From Acidianus sp. HS-5 (GTDB lineage Archaea; Thermoproteota; Thermoprotei_A; Sulfolobales; Sulfolobaceae): 64,000 nt of DNA. The stretch is taken from contig NZ_AP025245.1 in the NCBI RefSeq assembly GCF_021655615.1, positions 1,116,001-1,180,000 on the forward strand, written 5' to 3'. The position numbers and the translations under genes are program-made. A model generated the notes under the pieces. The model saw only the letters and a program-made list of their open reading frames with translations. It did no database searches and had not been told where the DNA came from. Position 1 is the first letter of the stretch. Every line of letters starts with the position of its first letter. Positions 53,691-62,766 of this stretch are shown here, piece after piece.

Positions 53691-54888
53691 AATTTCTTCC
53701 AGTAACGTATAACATGACGCTCATATATTCCCTCATATGCCTTGTTATTAAGAAGTTATTTTTAACGTGATCGTGGGCATTTTCTCCTATTTTTTGTGCA
53801 ACATCTTGGTTCTTCAATGTGTGAATAATGTAATGTGCAGCACCTTCAACATTGTCTACCAGATACCCTGTAATTCCGTGAATTATTTGAAGAGGAATTC
53901 CTCCGGTTCTGCCTCCTATTACTACTTTCCTTTTCCACATTGCTTCGCTAACAGTTAAACCGAATCCTTCCTTAATTGATTTTTGCAACACAACTGAAGC
54001 TCCTGTCTGGAAAGCGTTTATTTCTAGGTCACTATAAGGAGGTAACATTAGTAAGTGAATATCCTTATCATCTCCAGCTTCCTTGACGGTCTTTTCATAC
54101 ACTTCTTGTCCTTCTGGATCATCAGTAGCAGGACTTCCTACAAAGGCTAGCTGAAGCCCGTCTATATGTTCCTTAGCTAATTTGAAGGATTTAATTACTC
54201 CTATGGGGTCTTTAGCGTAATCGAATCTAGATATCTGGACAACTAAAGGTCTTTCAGTATTGATACCATACTTGTATAGTATTCTCTTTACTGTTATTTC
54301 AGGAATTGGTTGATTCTTTATTGATAATGGATCTATAGATGGAGGAATTATAAATTGCGTGGTAGTAACATCATCTCTTGCAAATGCTGGAGTAGAGATT
54401 ATCATTGAATTATAATTCTCAATTTTCTTCTTCAGAAAATCCCAAACTGGAGCATAAGGGTTAGAAATATCTATGTGACAACGGAATATCCATTTTCCTT
54501 TTTTCTTGAATTTAATTAAACCCAAGGGTTGAGGATCATGAATCATTATTATATCGTAATCTAAAGGTACTTCGCTAGCGTTAATTTCCTGCCATTTTTC
54601 ATAGGTTTCAAAAGCGTTAGGAGGTAACTCACCATAGCCGTTTTGCAAGGAATTGTGAAATGACTTTGTGACTCTAAAGAATTCGCTATCGCCCCTTATT
54701 ACTTTCCAGTCTACATTAAGCCCTAGATCTCTCATAAGCGGTACCATTCTATTTAAGATCTCAGCAACTCCTCCGCCTGCCCTAGTAGAATTTACATGTA
54801 GTATTGAAAAGTCTTTAAGTTTCTCTGCAATCTTCACTAGACCGTAAAGTTCATCCTCACCTATTATTTTCTCGTATTTCTCTATCAT
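53656..54888 (-). CDS. treT: trehalose glycosyltransferring synthase
   Basis: This 410-aa GT4 glycosyltransferase joins a nucleoside-diphosphate glucose and glucose to make trehalose in one step. The features are NSTRAGGGVAEILNRMVPL at the N-terminus, IFRCHIDISNP, VVQISRFDYAKDPIGVI, a GSPATDDPEGQEVY loop, and EGFGLTVSEAMW with the catalytic E-x7-E motif, then GGIPLQI. The sequence matches the Thermoproteus/Pyrococcus TreT family. It overlaps the DUF5752 gene by 4 bp, the usual partner. Trehalose is an osmoprotectant and thermoprotectant in Sulfolobales. Confidence 0.92.
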   Translation of the reverse strand: MIEKYEKIIGEDELYGLVKIAEKLKDFSILHVNSTRAGGGVAEILNRMVPLMRDLGLNVDWKVIRGDSEFFRVTKSFHNSLQNGYGELPPNAFETYEKWQEINASEVPLDYDIIMIHDPQPLGLIKFKKKGKWIFRCHIDISNPYAPVWDFLKKKIENYNSMIISTPAFARDDVTTTQFIIPPSIDPLSIKNQPIPEITVKRILYKYGINTERPLVVQISRFDYAKDPIGVIKSFKLAKEHIDGLQLAFVGSPATDDPEGQEVYEKTVKEAGDDKDIHLLMLPPYSDLEINAFQTGASVVLQKSIKEGFGLTVSEAMWKRKVVIGGRTGGIPLQIIHGITGYLVDNVEGAAHYIIHTLKNQDVAQKIGENAHDHVKNNFLITRHMREYMSVMLYVTGRNSIEEMKSPALQ

Positions 54889-55541
54889 TTTAACAGATCA
54901 CCTTCCAAAATTTTTAATAAATCTTTTCTGAAATCCTCTTCTTCAGTGTAAGTTTGAGGATCTATCTTAGCTAATTTTTCTCCCAAATCAATAAGTCCAA
55001 AGTTGTCTTCTAACCATGTTGTGAAATCGTTCCTCTTACTTACGCTCATTACTCTTTTATATACGAAATGGTAAAATAAAGATCTAGCAGGAACTTTAGC
55101 AATAGCGTCCATAAATTCTGCTAACGTCCTAACCTCTATATCTAATGGATAAACTACCGGAATAAATGAGATAAAGACAAAGGGGTAATCAGCAACCTTA
55201 TCTAAATGGCTTGATGTGTTTAAAAGCTCTAAAAGCTCTTTTCTTATATCTTCTATTGTTAAGGGTTCTCCGCCTTTTATATCGGCGATCACTTCAGCAA
55301 GATACTCGTCATGAAGAGATTCTCTAAGCCAGAAAGCAAAATCATTTGGTAAATCTTCTGGTACTACATGAGACGATAGCATGGGATGAAAGACGTGATA
55401 AAATATCGAATTTTTATCTACAGTTGAAATACCTTTTATAAGCTCTGATAGCGAACTGGCTTTAACCTTAGTGTATACTGGAGGATAGTATGCTGCGTAG
55501 AATTTAAATGAGATTCCTTTCCCTTGAGAATCAAGATTCAT
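54885..55541 (-). CDS. DUF5752 family TreT-associated protein with internal duplication
   Basis: This 218-aa protein is made of two related halves. Residues about 28-105 and 135-215 each contain an SLxELxxxI helix, an S(I/L)FYHxF strand-helix, a DF-x2-WL segment and an ED-x-RK(E/D)LL end. It sits immediately upstream of treT with a 4-bp ATGA overlap, as in other archaea, and is presumed to support or regulate TreT. The biochemical role is unknown. TTTTAAAC-type boxes at 55553-55580 form its promoter region. Confidence 0.75.
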   Translation of the reverse strand: MNLDSQGKGISFKFYAAYYPPVYTKVKASSLSELIKGISTVDKNSIFYHVFHPMLSSHVVPEDLPNDFAFWLRESLHDEYLAEVIADIKGGEPLTIEDIRKELLELLNTSSHLDKVADYPFVFISFIPVVYPLDIEVRTLAEFMDAIAKVPARSLFYHFVYKRVMSVSKRNDFTTWLEDNFGLIDLGEKLAKIDPQTYTEEEDFRKDLLKILEGDLLK

Positions 55542-55600
55542 AATACAAAAATGGTTTAAAAAGTTTAAAACCTTTTATTCAACGTAGTTAATTTGGCAAA

Positions 55601-55954
55601 TTATTCTTCATATGCTTCTGCGTACATTTCTTCAGGTAATTCTTCGGCAATCTTCTTTTTAACTTCTTCTAAGTGATCTAAAACTTCTTGTAAAGTGCTA
55701 TATTCTGTTGGTATATACTTTAACCTACCATAAGACATCATATATGATCCTGGGCATAGGAACTTGTTTTTTACAACTATTGCATCAACTCCAATGTCTA
55801 GAATTATTCCCATTGTGGCTTCCTTGCTAACATTGTGCGCTGGATTCTCATACTGCTCTACTACTTTCTTTTCCTCATCTATAACTCCTATTATTTCCGC
55901 CTCATCTAAAGGCTTTAGATTTTGATTCTTATCATATGTTACTGCTATTTTCAT
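55601..55954 (-). CDS. NifX/NifB-type iron-molybdenum cofactor-binding fold protein
   Basis: This protein of about 117 aa has the dinitrogenase FeMo-cofactor domain: KIAVTYD at the start, ENPAHNVSKEATMGIILDIGVDAIVVKN, and an acidic tail. Sulfolobales do not fix nitrogen, so a general metal-cluster or redox role is likely. The ATG at 55954 has CTTATATAA about 25 bp upstream, while the GTG two codons earlier does not fit that spacing, so I prefer the ATG. It is divergent from the SelW-like gene. Confidence 0.75.
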   Translation of the reverse strand: MKIAVTYDKNQNLKPLDEAEIIGVIDEEKKVVEQYENPAHNVSKEATMGIILDIGVDAIVVKNKFLCPGSYMMSYGRLKYIPTEYSTLQEVLDHLEEVKKKIAEELPEEMYAEAYEE

Positions 55955-56042
55955 ACACACTTATCTCTTTAAGAGCTTATATAACATTTGCTAATTAACT
56001 TTCATAATGAGTGTTTTAAAAATTACAAACAAAATGTTGATT

Positions 56043-56279
56043 ATGGATACAGTGAAGATAGTTTATTGTAGACCTTGTGGATATCTAGATAGAGCTTTGG
56101 ATTTAGCTAAAGATTTATTACAATATTTTGATGATATAAAAATAGAAATAGAACAAGGAAAAAATGGAATATTTGATGTCTATCTAGATGGAGAGCTCAT
56201 ATTTTCGAGATACAAAGAAAAAAGATTTCCTGACAATACGGAAATTTTAAAAGAAATAGGAAGAAAAAGAGTAAAATAA
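56043..56279 (+). CDS. SelW/Rdx-family thioredoxin-like protein
   Basis: This small thioredoxin-fold protein has the Rdx motif VKIVYCRPCGYLDRALDL and the strand GIFDVYLDGELIFSRYKEKRFPD. The CxxC replaces the selenocysteine form of SelW/SelT. A TATA-like GTTTTAAAA at 56013-56021 is 26 bp before the ATG at 56043, so I chose that start. ATGs at 56007 and 56034 are in frame and would add up to 12 residues. It ends 1 bp before the convergent oxidase gene. Redox partner unknown. Confidence 0.75.
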   Translation: MDTVKIVYCRPCGYLDRALDLAKDLLQYFDDIKIEIEQGKNGIFDVYLDGELIFSRYKEKRFPDNTEILKEIGRKRVK

Positions 56280-56280
56280 T

Positions 56281-57897
56281 TTAAGCTTTTACTCTTGCTA
56301 TTTTGCTTATTGCGGTAGTTATCTTGTTTGATAATTCGCTTAATGAAGGTCCTTCATATCCTAATTGCATTGCTATAGTAGTTACTGTATCGCTTACTGA
56401 TAGTCCCTCAACATTCGCGGATCTTCCTTTTAATAGTGATATTACGAGATTTCCTAACCATAATAACGTAGCGAAGTCCGCAATCATCGCTCCTAAGGCA
56501 GATAATACCTCAGGCGTTACGTAAGCTGGGATTATTGGATAAATCTCGGCCCTTCTTATTAGTCCTGCTAATCCTAATGCGTCAAATCCTACTACTATCA
56601 TTGCTGTTCCTATCATGTATCCTACCATGTGGATCCATCCTAGTTTTGTTGAGTACCACATTCTTCCGGTTAGCATTGGTACCATGTAGTACAGTGTTGC
56701 AAATCCTGCAGGAACAATTGACCAGAATATCATTGCGTGGAAGTGTCCAGGAACCCACATGCTATTGTGAATTATTGAGTCAAATGATAAGTCACCGTTA
56801 GCAATTCCAGTTACTCCTGCTGCAATTGCTCCAGCAAAACTAATTGATATCCATACTGATATCAAGTTAGGCTTAAATTGTACCCCTCCTTTTGTCGTAG
56901 CCCATAAGTTGAAGAACGTTAACATTGAAGGAACTACTACTGCATACGTTAATACTTCTTGTAATAACTTTACACTAACCGGTAGGTCTACCATGTATAA
57001 GTGGTGTATTGGCACGTTATTGGAGAAGATTAAGTAGAGTAATGCTGCAACTCTTGCCATCTTATCACTATATAATGGTTTTCCAGCCAATAGTGGTATT
57101 AAGTAATACATTGAAGCTACTGCCGGCATCCATACAATGTAAACTATAGAGTGACCTAATATCCAGAATGCTATTTGATTTGCTATTGGGTCTAATCCTA
57201 CTAATCCGAAGTACGCTAAAATATCCCAAGTGTTAGCAGCTGTTTCTCCACTCCATCCAATTGCGATCATTAATGAGGTCATTAACGCAAAGACTGCAAA
57301 TATTGGAAGCTTCTCTTTTATACTCTTGCTGACCATATAGTAATGATATATTAGCCATATCACATATATGTAAACTCCTATGTCCATTAGCTCATATCCT
57401 ATAAACCACAGTGGTGATATTACATACTGTGAGTAGGTTGGTATTCCTAATGGATTTAAATAATACCATCCTGTAGCTCCAAAGTAATTGTCATTAAATG
57501 ATGGGAACGCTACAATTGGTCCTTCCATTAACATGAATGCTATGTTGAATAAAACAAATCCTATGTTGAGGAACCATTTTGCTCTAGGTTGGAAGTTCAG
57601 TAATTTATACGAGAGAAAAATGAATACTGCTACCTCTAGCTGTACTGCAAAGCCAAACAGATCCCTAACCCCGTGTAAGGTTATTCCTCCGTAATACTCT
57701 TGTGAAGTGAATACCAAAGTTTGTGATAATCCCCATACCATTTCTTGTATCCTTGCCATTAAAGCATCAATTATGCCCAGAATTCCCCATACGAGGCTCA
57801 ATACTATCATAGCCATTGATATTCTGCTTACCCAGTCCTTGTCTAATTGGAATACAGCATTAACTAGCGTTACAAGAGGATTGGACTTAGAACTCAT
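56281..57897 (-). CDS. heme-copper oxidase subunit I, quinol-oxidase-like, encoded without other subunits
   Basis: This 538-aa protein has twelve or more membrane helices and all six metal-ligand histidines: H75 (low-spin heme), H249 in GHSIVY with cross-link Tyr Y253, H298/H299, and H385/H387 in HFHAM. It is a terminal oxidase subunit of the DoxB/SoxB/FoxA kind, reducing oxygen in the membrane. Subunit II or other dox/sox/fox genes are not adjacent; the neighbours are unrelated. I cannot decide between a DoxB-like quinol oxidase and a FoxA-like subunit, so I give no symbol. The region before it carries inverted and direct repeats suited to regulation. Confidence 0.85.
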   Translation of the reverse strand: MSSKSNPLVTLVNAVFQLDKDWVSRISMAMIVLSLVWGILGIIDALMARIQEMVWGLSQTLVFTSQEYYGGITLHGVRDLFGFAVQLEVAVFIFLSYKLLNFQPRAKWFLNIGFVLFNIAFMLMEGPIVAFPSFNDNYFGATGWYYLNPLGIPTYSQYVISPLWFIGYELMDIGVYIYVIWLIYHYYMVSKSIKEKLPIFAVFALMTSLMIAIGWSGETAANTWDILAYFGLVGLDPIANQIAFWILGHSIVYIVWMPAVASMYYLIPLLAGKPLYSDKMARVAALLYLIFSNNVPIHHLYMVDLPVSVKLLQEVLTYAVVVPSMLTFFNLWATTKGGVQFKPNLISVWISISFAGAIAAGVTGIANGDLSFDSIIHNSMWVPGHFHAMIFWSIVPAGFATLYYMVPMLTGRMWYSTKLGWIHMVGYMIGTAMIVVGFDALGLAGLIRRAEIYPIIPAYVTPEVLSALGAMIADFATLLWLGNLVISLLKGRSANVEGLSVSDTVTTIAMQLGYEGPSLSELSNKITTAISKIARVKA

Positions 57898-57925
57898 AGG
57901 TATTGCCTATAATATTACCATATTT

Positions 57926-57956
57926 AACTTTATCTTCATAACGATTAGATAAAGTT
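57926..57956. promoter_or_regulatory. inverted repeat over the oxidase promoter
   Basis: AACTTTATC (57926-57934) and GATAAAGTT (57948-57956) are a perfect 9-bp inverted pair with a 13-bp spacer. The first arm abuts TTAAATAT, the TATA-like box about 26 bp before the oxidase ATG. CATATTTAACTTTAT, which includes the arm, is repeated at 58038-58052. The arrangement suggests an operator for redox or oxygen control, but no regulator is identified. The rest of the 228-bp gap up to 58125 has no gene. Confidence 0.45.
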
Positions 57957-58125
57957 ATAAAAACTTATTTTTATATAATTTGAGAGAAATTTTACCTTAG
58001 TGTAAGCCATATAATTTTAATAACTAAAGTATTATAACATATTTAACTTTATATTATAAATAAATTTTAATTCTAAAGAAGTGATGGAGAAAAGAGATAA
58101 ATAATTGCTGTAAAGAATAAGATTG

Positions 58126-58893
58126 ATGTTTGTCAATAAGGAGTATAAGGATAATTACATTCAATTGTCATTTAATACGGGAACAAAATATAATATTATT
58201 AATGTAAGATTTATGACAGAACTTTTGGATGTCTTAAGTGATATAGAAAGGGAAAAGAAATATACGTTCATAATCTTTAAAGGAGAAAATGGTAACTTTG
58301 GCTCTGGAGCGGATATAAGAGAGCTAAATAGGGCCTCAGTAGATAGGGAATTCGCGTCATCTTTTTTTAATTACATGAAAGATCTTTATCTAAAATTGAT
58401 AAATATAGATAAAATTACAATAGCTCAAGTAGAAGGTATTGCTTATGGGGCTTCGCTAGAGTTATTGTTAGTTATGGACTTTGTCATAGCTTCAAAATCT
58501 GCTAAATTTGCTGCTCCAGGAGGTAAAATAGGAGTTTTTCCTCCAGTCTTGATAACTTTAGGTCCTTATATAACAAGTTTAAATAACGTTAGAAGGTTAG
58601 CAATACTAGGAGAAGAAATAACTGCAGAAGAGGCTGAAAAAATTGGTCTTATTACTAAGGCAACCGACGAAATAGAGAAAGAGACTGCTAATTTAATTTA
58701 CAAAATGTCCTTTATGGCCCCTACTTCGCTCATGTTGATGAAGAGGCATATAATGAAATACCTCGATAGGGATCTCTCTGAAGCATTCAAGTCCCTAACT
58801 ATCCAGGTAGGAGGAGATGAAAGCAGGGAAGGTATTACTGCGTTCCTTGCTAAAACAAAACCCAGCTGGTTAGTCAATCTCCCTAAGTTTTAG
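58126..58893 (+). CDS. enoyl-CoA hydratase/isomerase (crotonase) family protein
   Basis: This is a crotonase-fold protein of about 255 aa. The oxyanion-hole segments are NFGSGADIRELN and VEGIAYGASLELLLVMDFVIAS, then AAPGGKIGVFPP. The Glu pair of classic enoyl-CoA hydratases is replaced in part, so the reaction could be hydration, isomerisation or hydrolysis of a CoA ester. It may act in fatty-acid or aromatic-acid breakdown or in the 4-hydroxybutyrate branch. The ATG at 58126 is preferred over the TTG three bases earlier. It overlaps the convergent ABC permease by 24 bp. Confidence 0.8.
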   Translation: MFVNKEYKDNYIQLSFNTGTKYNIINVRFMTELLDVLSDIEREKKYTFIIFKGENGNFGSGADIRELNRASVDREFASSFFNYMKDLYLKLINIDKITIAQVEGIAYGASLELLLVMDFVIASKSAKFAAPGGKIGVFPPVLITLGPYITSLNNVRRLAILGEEITAEEAEKIGLITKATDEIEKETANLIYKMSFMAPTSLMLMKRHIMKYLDRDLSEAFKSLTIQVGGDESREGITAFLAKTKPSWLVNLPKF

Positions 58894-59859
58894 CAATTTT
58901 TCTCCTAAAAATACGCTCGTTATAGTAAAAATTATTATATAAGCTATCTCCCATGCTTGAGGTAATTGCTGATAAACTGTAACTTGCCTTATTATATCGT
59001 TAAGCACTGAGACTGGTTGGTAATTTATTAGCAATTGTATTATACCAGGAAACGAATTAATGTAAAAGAATGCATTACTCAAGAATATTAAAGGTAAGGT
59101 AACTATATTAGCCGCTACATTAGCTATAAACAGTTTATCTTTAGGTGTTAAGCCAAATATTATTGCTCCTAGACCTGAAAACATTAGTGTGCCCACTATT
59201 AAGAATACAACAAAAAGTACTCCTATAATTGGAATGAAGCCTAACGCTAAGCCTAATAGCAATATGGGTACAATTGAAATGAAAGTAATTACTATTTCAT
59301 AAAGCATTAGTGAAATTACCCATTCATAGCTTTTGAGCGGAGAAGCGGCTAATCTTTCAACAAGTTTATCTCTATAGTATCCTGCACCAACGCCAGTAAC
59401 TCCAAAAACTCCGTTAGATAGCGCAATAACTCCTATCATTCCAGATAATATATAATCCACGTAAGTAAATCCCTTAAGTTGAGTAGCTGAGACAACTATA
59501 GAACTATGGGTAGAATACTCGTTCAGAACAGCTTCTAGAGAAGGTATAAGATATTTAGCGTCCTCGGGATAAGATATATTATAAGATTCGTTTTGAGTAT
59601 AAATGTAAATATAATTATGAAGTATTGCTTCTCTTTCGTTATTGCATGTAATGCCTACAAACAGTTGTGTAGAATTAAGATATTTTGCTAAGTCTTGGTT
59701 ATTCGTTGCTACAACTTGAGTTACGTGGTTTATCCCTGCAAAACCGAAGGCGAAAATTAAGGTAAGGAATAATGGAAATACTAAAATGAAGAATATAGTA
59801 GCTTTATTACTTAAATTATCTTTAATTATTGCTTTAGCAGTAGATAACATGTTTTTCAT
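58870..59859 (-). CDS. ABC-2 type transporter permease
   Basis: This 329-aa protein has one N-terminal helix (about 20-38), a long extracytoplasmic loop with NYIYIYTQNESYNISYPED, then five helices from about 133 to 320. The segment GVFGVTGVGAGYYRDKLVERLAASPL is the ABC-2 signature. It forms an exporter with the ATPase encoded just upstream, whose stop shares a base with this start. The substrate may be a lipid, drug or polysaccharide; it is not readable from sequence. Confidence 0.85.
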   Translation of the reverse strand: MKNMLSTAKAIIKDNLSNKATIFFILVFPLFLTLIFAFGFAGINHVTQVVATNNQDLAKYLNSTQLFVGITCNNEREAILHNYIYIYTQNESYNISYPEDAKYLIPSLEAVLNEYSTHSSIVVSATQLKGFTYVDYILSGMIGVIALSNGVFGVTGVGAGYYRDKLVERLAASPLKSYEWVISLMLYEIVITFISIVPILLLGLALGFIPIIGVLFVVFLIVGTLMFSGLGAIIFGLTPKDKLFIANVAANIVTLPLIFLSNAFFYINSFPGIIQLLINYQPVSVLNDIIRQVTVYQQLPQAWEIAYIIIFTITSVFLGEKLLKLREID

Positions 59860-60581
59860 TATTCCTCACCAATGCTTTCTAACAGTGCTAAATAAGCTTC
59901 TTCAAGAGTGGGTTTTTCAAATTCTTTCATTAGGCTCTCCGGTGTCGATAGTCTAAGTATTTTTCCAGAGTAAATTATTGCTATTCTATCAGATAATTTC
60001 TGTGCTTCGTCTAAGTAATGTGTAGTTAACAGGACTGTAAGCTTTCTATCTTTCAATTTTCTCATTATATCCCAAACGTTCCTTCTAGCCTTAGGATCTA
60101 AACCCACAGTGGGTTCATCAAGATATACTATTTTAGGATTTCCTACTAAGGCACAAGCTATTGCAACTCTTCTTTTTAGTCCTCCAGATAATTTCTTGAA
60201 TTTTGTATTCTTATATTCCTCAAGATCTAATTCCTCGATAACCCCATTTACTTGCGATTTATCTCCTTCATAAATACTGGCAAAATATTCCACATTTTCC
60301 CTTACGCTCAAATCAGAGAAGCCTTGAAAATCCTGTGGGACGATGCCTACAATTTTGCGTATTTTATTACACTCTTCTGGAACCTTCATTCCCAATATTT
60401 CTATTTTGCCGCGATCAGGTTTAGATACGCAAGAGAGAACTTTTATTGTAGTTGTTTTTCCTGCGCCATTAGGCCCAAGTAATGAGAATATTTCTCCTTC
60501 ATTAACTGAGAACGAAATACCTTTAAGTACTTCTTTTTCCTTATAACTTTTCCATAAGTCTTCAACGCTGATTGTTATCAT
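59859..60581 (-). CDS. ABC transporter ATP-binding protein
   Basis: This 240-aa ATPase has Walker A GPNGAGKTT at 36-44, the Q-loop in GIVPQDFQGF, signature LSGGLKRRVAIACALVG, Walker B KIVYLDEPTVGLD and the H-loop TTHYLDEA. It belongs to the ABC-2 exporter (DrrA/CcmA-like) group. It is immediately upstream of its permease on the same strand. It is divergent from the PurM-like gene with about 30 bp between starts, which leaves little room for separate promoters. Confidence 0.92.
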   Translation of the reverse strand: MITISVEDLWKSYKEKEVLKGISFSVNEGEIFSLLGPNGAGKTTTIKVLSCVSKPDRGKIEILGMKVPEECNKIRKIVGIVPQDFQGFSDLSVRENVEYFASIYEGDKSQVNGVIEELDLEEYKNTKFKKLSGGLKRRVAIACALVGNPKIVYLDEPTVGLDPKARRNVWDIMRKLKDRKLTVLLTTHYLDEAQKLSDRIAIIYSGKILRLSTPESLMKEFEKPTLEEAYLALLESIGEE

Positions 60582-60612
60582 AATTTATTTGTGTTTATAA
60601 AAAGTAGTTAAT

Positions 60613-61563
60613 GTGTCTTTCGGCAAAGTACCTTTAAAAGAATTTTTATATAAAATACCTAGCGGCAATTGCGAGATATGTCCTTCTATTGGTGAGGATG
60701 ACGCGATAATTAAGGTTAATGAACCTTATATAGCTATCCATTCAGATCCTATAACTGAGTCCTCAGTAGATCCAGGATTTCTTTCTATAGCAGTTGCATG
60801 TAATGACGTTAACATGAAAGGTACGCGTTGTAAGTGGGTTTTAACTACAATTCTACTCTCTACTAAGAAGAGTCTAGATAGAATACTCTCTGGAATAAAT
60901 GAAGCATGCAGTATCTTAGGCTGCAATGTTGTAGGCGGGCATACGGAAGTTGTGATGAATTTACCTTCAGATATAGTAGTAACTACCGCATTTTCAACTA
61001 CTGACAAAGTTTTAACTGCAAGAAATGCTAAGGAAGGTGACTACGTCGTAATGGTAGGTAGCGCAGGAATAGAAGGTACCTGGATTTTAGCAAACCAATT
61101 CGAAGATTATCTACTGAAGGCAGGAGTAAAAAAGGAGACTATAGAGTCTGCAAAACGTTTTAAACATGATATAATAGTCCAAGAAAAAGCTTTGAAAGTA
61201 TCTGAATACGCTATAGGAATGCATGATACTACTGAAGGAGGTGTACTGCAGGCATTAATGGAAATATCTAAATTATCTAACTTAAGGGCAGTTATAGACC
61301 CAAGCCTTATTCCGGTAAGGAGGGAAACTTTAGAGATTACTAAAGCGTTATCAATAGATTATTTAAGATTAGTATCCTCAGGGGCATTTCTAGTTGTAAC
61401 CAGAAATCCAGAAGAGGTAATGAAGAAGGTAAGCGAGGGAAATGTAATAGGAAGATTAATAAAAGGTGGACCAGGCCTTCACTTAGAAGGAGTGGGAGAT
61501 TTTAATGAGGACTTTGAGGAAGAACTTGTTAGATTTGAAGGTAGTTATAATGGCGGGAGGTAA
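60613..61563 (+). CDS. AIR synthase-related (PurM/HypE superfamily) protein
   Basis: This 316-aa protein has the PurM-superfamily ATP-binding words GEDDAIIKV, DPITESS, IAVACNDVNMKG, GGHTEV and later HDTTEGGVLQALMEIS. It resembles HypE, ThiL and archaeal AIR synthase-related proteins without matching one exactly. GTG is the start. The next gene, which overlaps it, encodes a CobY-like nucleotidyltransferase, so a cofactor role (cobamide or thiamine) is more likely than purine synthesis. Confidence 0.75.
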   Translation: MSFGKVPLKEFLYKIPSGNCEICPSIGEDDAIIKVNEPYIAIHSDPITESSVDPGFLSIAVACNDVNMKGTRCKWVLTTILLSTKKSLDRILSGINEACSILGCNVVGGHTEVVMNLPSDIVVTTAFSTTDKVLTARNAKEGDYVVMVGSAGIEGTWILANQFEDYLLKAGVKKETIESAKRFKHDIIVQEKALKVSEYAIGMHDTTEGGVLQALMEISKLSNLRAVIDPSLIPVRRETLEITKALSIDYLRLVSSGAFLVVTRNPEEVMKKVSEGNVIGRLIKGGPGLHLEGVGDFNEDFEEELVRFEGSYNGGR

Positions 61564-62041
61564 GGGAAGTAGATTGTCTCCAATGAAACCAGTTCTTGAA
61601 GTATGCGGTAAACCTATGGTATTATGGGTATACGAGTTCTCGAAACAGTTTTCTGATAAAATATTCATAGCTACAGTAAAAGGGCATCCTACATTATCAA
61701 TTCTAGAGAATATTTTTCCAATGAGTAGCATAATCTTTACTGAAGGTAGAGGTTATGAATTTGATGTTATAGAAGCCGTTAAAAATGTTGGATTTCCTAG
61801 CCTAGTCCTTCCTTCAGATACTCCTTTTATACCTAAAGACGCTATTGAGGATCTTCTTAACAAATGTGAGTCATCTATCTGTACTTTGCTTTCCAAGGGT
61901 GAGTTTATAGGTATAAGCTTATGGAGATCTGTGGATACTTCTTCTTTCTCTTCAATAGAGACAAACCATGAAATCATAAACGTTAATACGAATAAAGATT
62001 TATTGAAAATAAATAAAGAGTGTACTGAGGGATTTATTTGA
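61535..62041 (+). CDS. cobY: CobY-like GTP:adenosylcobinamide-phosphate guanylyltransferase
   Basis: This nucleotidyltransferase fold has MAGGKGSRLSPMKPVLEVCGKPM, the loop of CobY/MobA-like enzymes, followed by LPSDTPFI, a metal-binding Asp. CobY loads GMP onto adenosylcobinamide phosphate in archaeal cobamide synthesis. I prefer the TTG at 61535, giving MKVVIMAGGKG, the usual short N-terminus. An ATG at 61505 would add ten residues and an ATG at 61550 would remove five. It overlaps the PurM-like gene by 29 bp and the DUF1614 gene by 4 bp. MobA-like activity is the alternative. Confidence 0.7.
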   Translation: MKVVIMAGGKGSRLSPMKPVLEVCGKPMVLWVYEFSKQFSDKIFIATVKGHPTLSILENIFPMSSIIFTEGRGYEFDVIEAVKNVGFPSLVLPSDTPFIPKDAIEDLLNKCESSICTLLSKGEFIGISLWRSVDTSSFSSIETNHEIINVNTNKDLLKINKECTEGFI

Positions 62042-62766
62042 AAAGGATAGTAATCTTTTACCCATTTAGAGGTATATTACTTCCTGCATATCTTTTCATG
62101 GGCCTAATTTTGGTTCTTGTTTCGATAGGCTATTTTAAGGACTTACTCTTATTTGTAGGTGTAAGTAGGAAATTAAGTTATTTATTTGCTTTTGAAATAT
62201 CTTTTCTGAGTTTACTTTTAAGTCCTGTGAATTTTGTAATAAAGGAAGTAAAAAAGAAGGCAATGGCTCCCAGGTATGATGTGGTTTACGTTTTTGGAGT
62301 TCCTTTTTATGTACCTAGATTGGATATAGAATATCTTACTACACTTGTTGCAATAAATTTTGGTGGTGCACTTATTCCGTTAATATTATCAGTATCTTTA
62401 TTATTTTTACTTTATAAATATCTAGCGTTTATCTTTATAAATATAATACTTTTAATTATAGTGTCAAAATATTTCTCAAAAGTAGTAGAAGGTGTAGGAG
62501 TTGTAATGCATCCTTTTATTCCTCCTTTATTTTCAGTACTATTCAGTTATTTTCTATTTTTTAATATACCACAGCTTATACCAGTCTCTGCCTATATTTC
62601 AAGTGTCTTAGGTACATTAATAGGAGCTGATTTACTCAATTTAAGAAAAATAATTGAGGCTTCTCCTCAAATAGTAAGTATTGGTGGAATGGGGAGTTTT
62701 GATGGAATTTTCCTATCTGGCTTATTTTCGGTACTTTTAGGAGAATTGGTTATATCCATATTCTAA
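62038..62766 (+). CDS. DUF1614 family polytopic membrane protein
   Basis: This 242-aa protein has seven or so helices. It contains family words YVFGVPFYVPRLDIEYLTT, NFGGALIPLIL and GTLIGADLLNLRKI, and ends with SIGGMGSFDGIFLSGLFSVLL. The conserved Gly, Asp and Asn lie in or next to helices, as in a transporter or membrane enzyme. Function unknown. The TTG start overlaps the cobY stop (TTGA), so it belongs to the same operon. Its end overlaps the convergent hypothetical gene by 17 bp. Confidence 0.8.
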   Translation: MKRIVIFYPFRGILLPAYLFMGLILVLVSIGYFKDLLLFVGVSRKLSYLFAFEISFLSLLLSPVNFVIKEVKKKAMAPRYDVVYVFGVPFYVPRLDIEYLTTLVAINFGGALIPLILSVSLLFLLYKYLAFIFINIILLIIVSKYFSKVVEGVGVVMHPFIPPLFSVLFSYFLFFNIPQLIPVSAYISSVLGTLIGADLLNLRKIIEASPQIVSIGGMGSFDGIFLSGLFSVLLGELVISIF

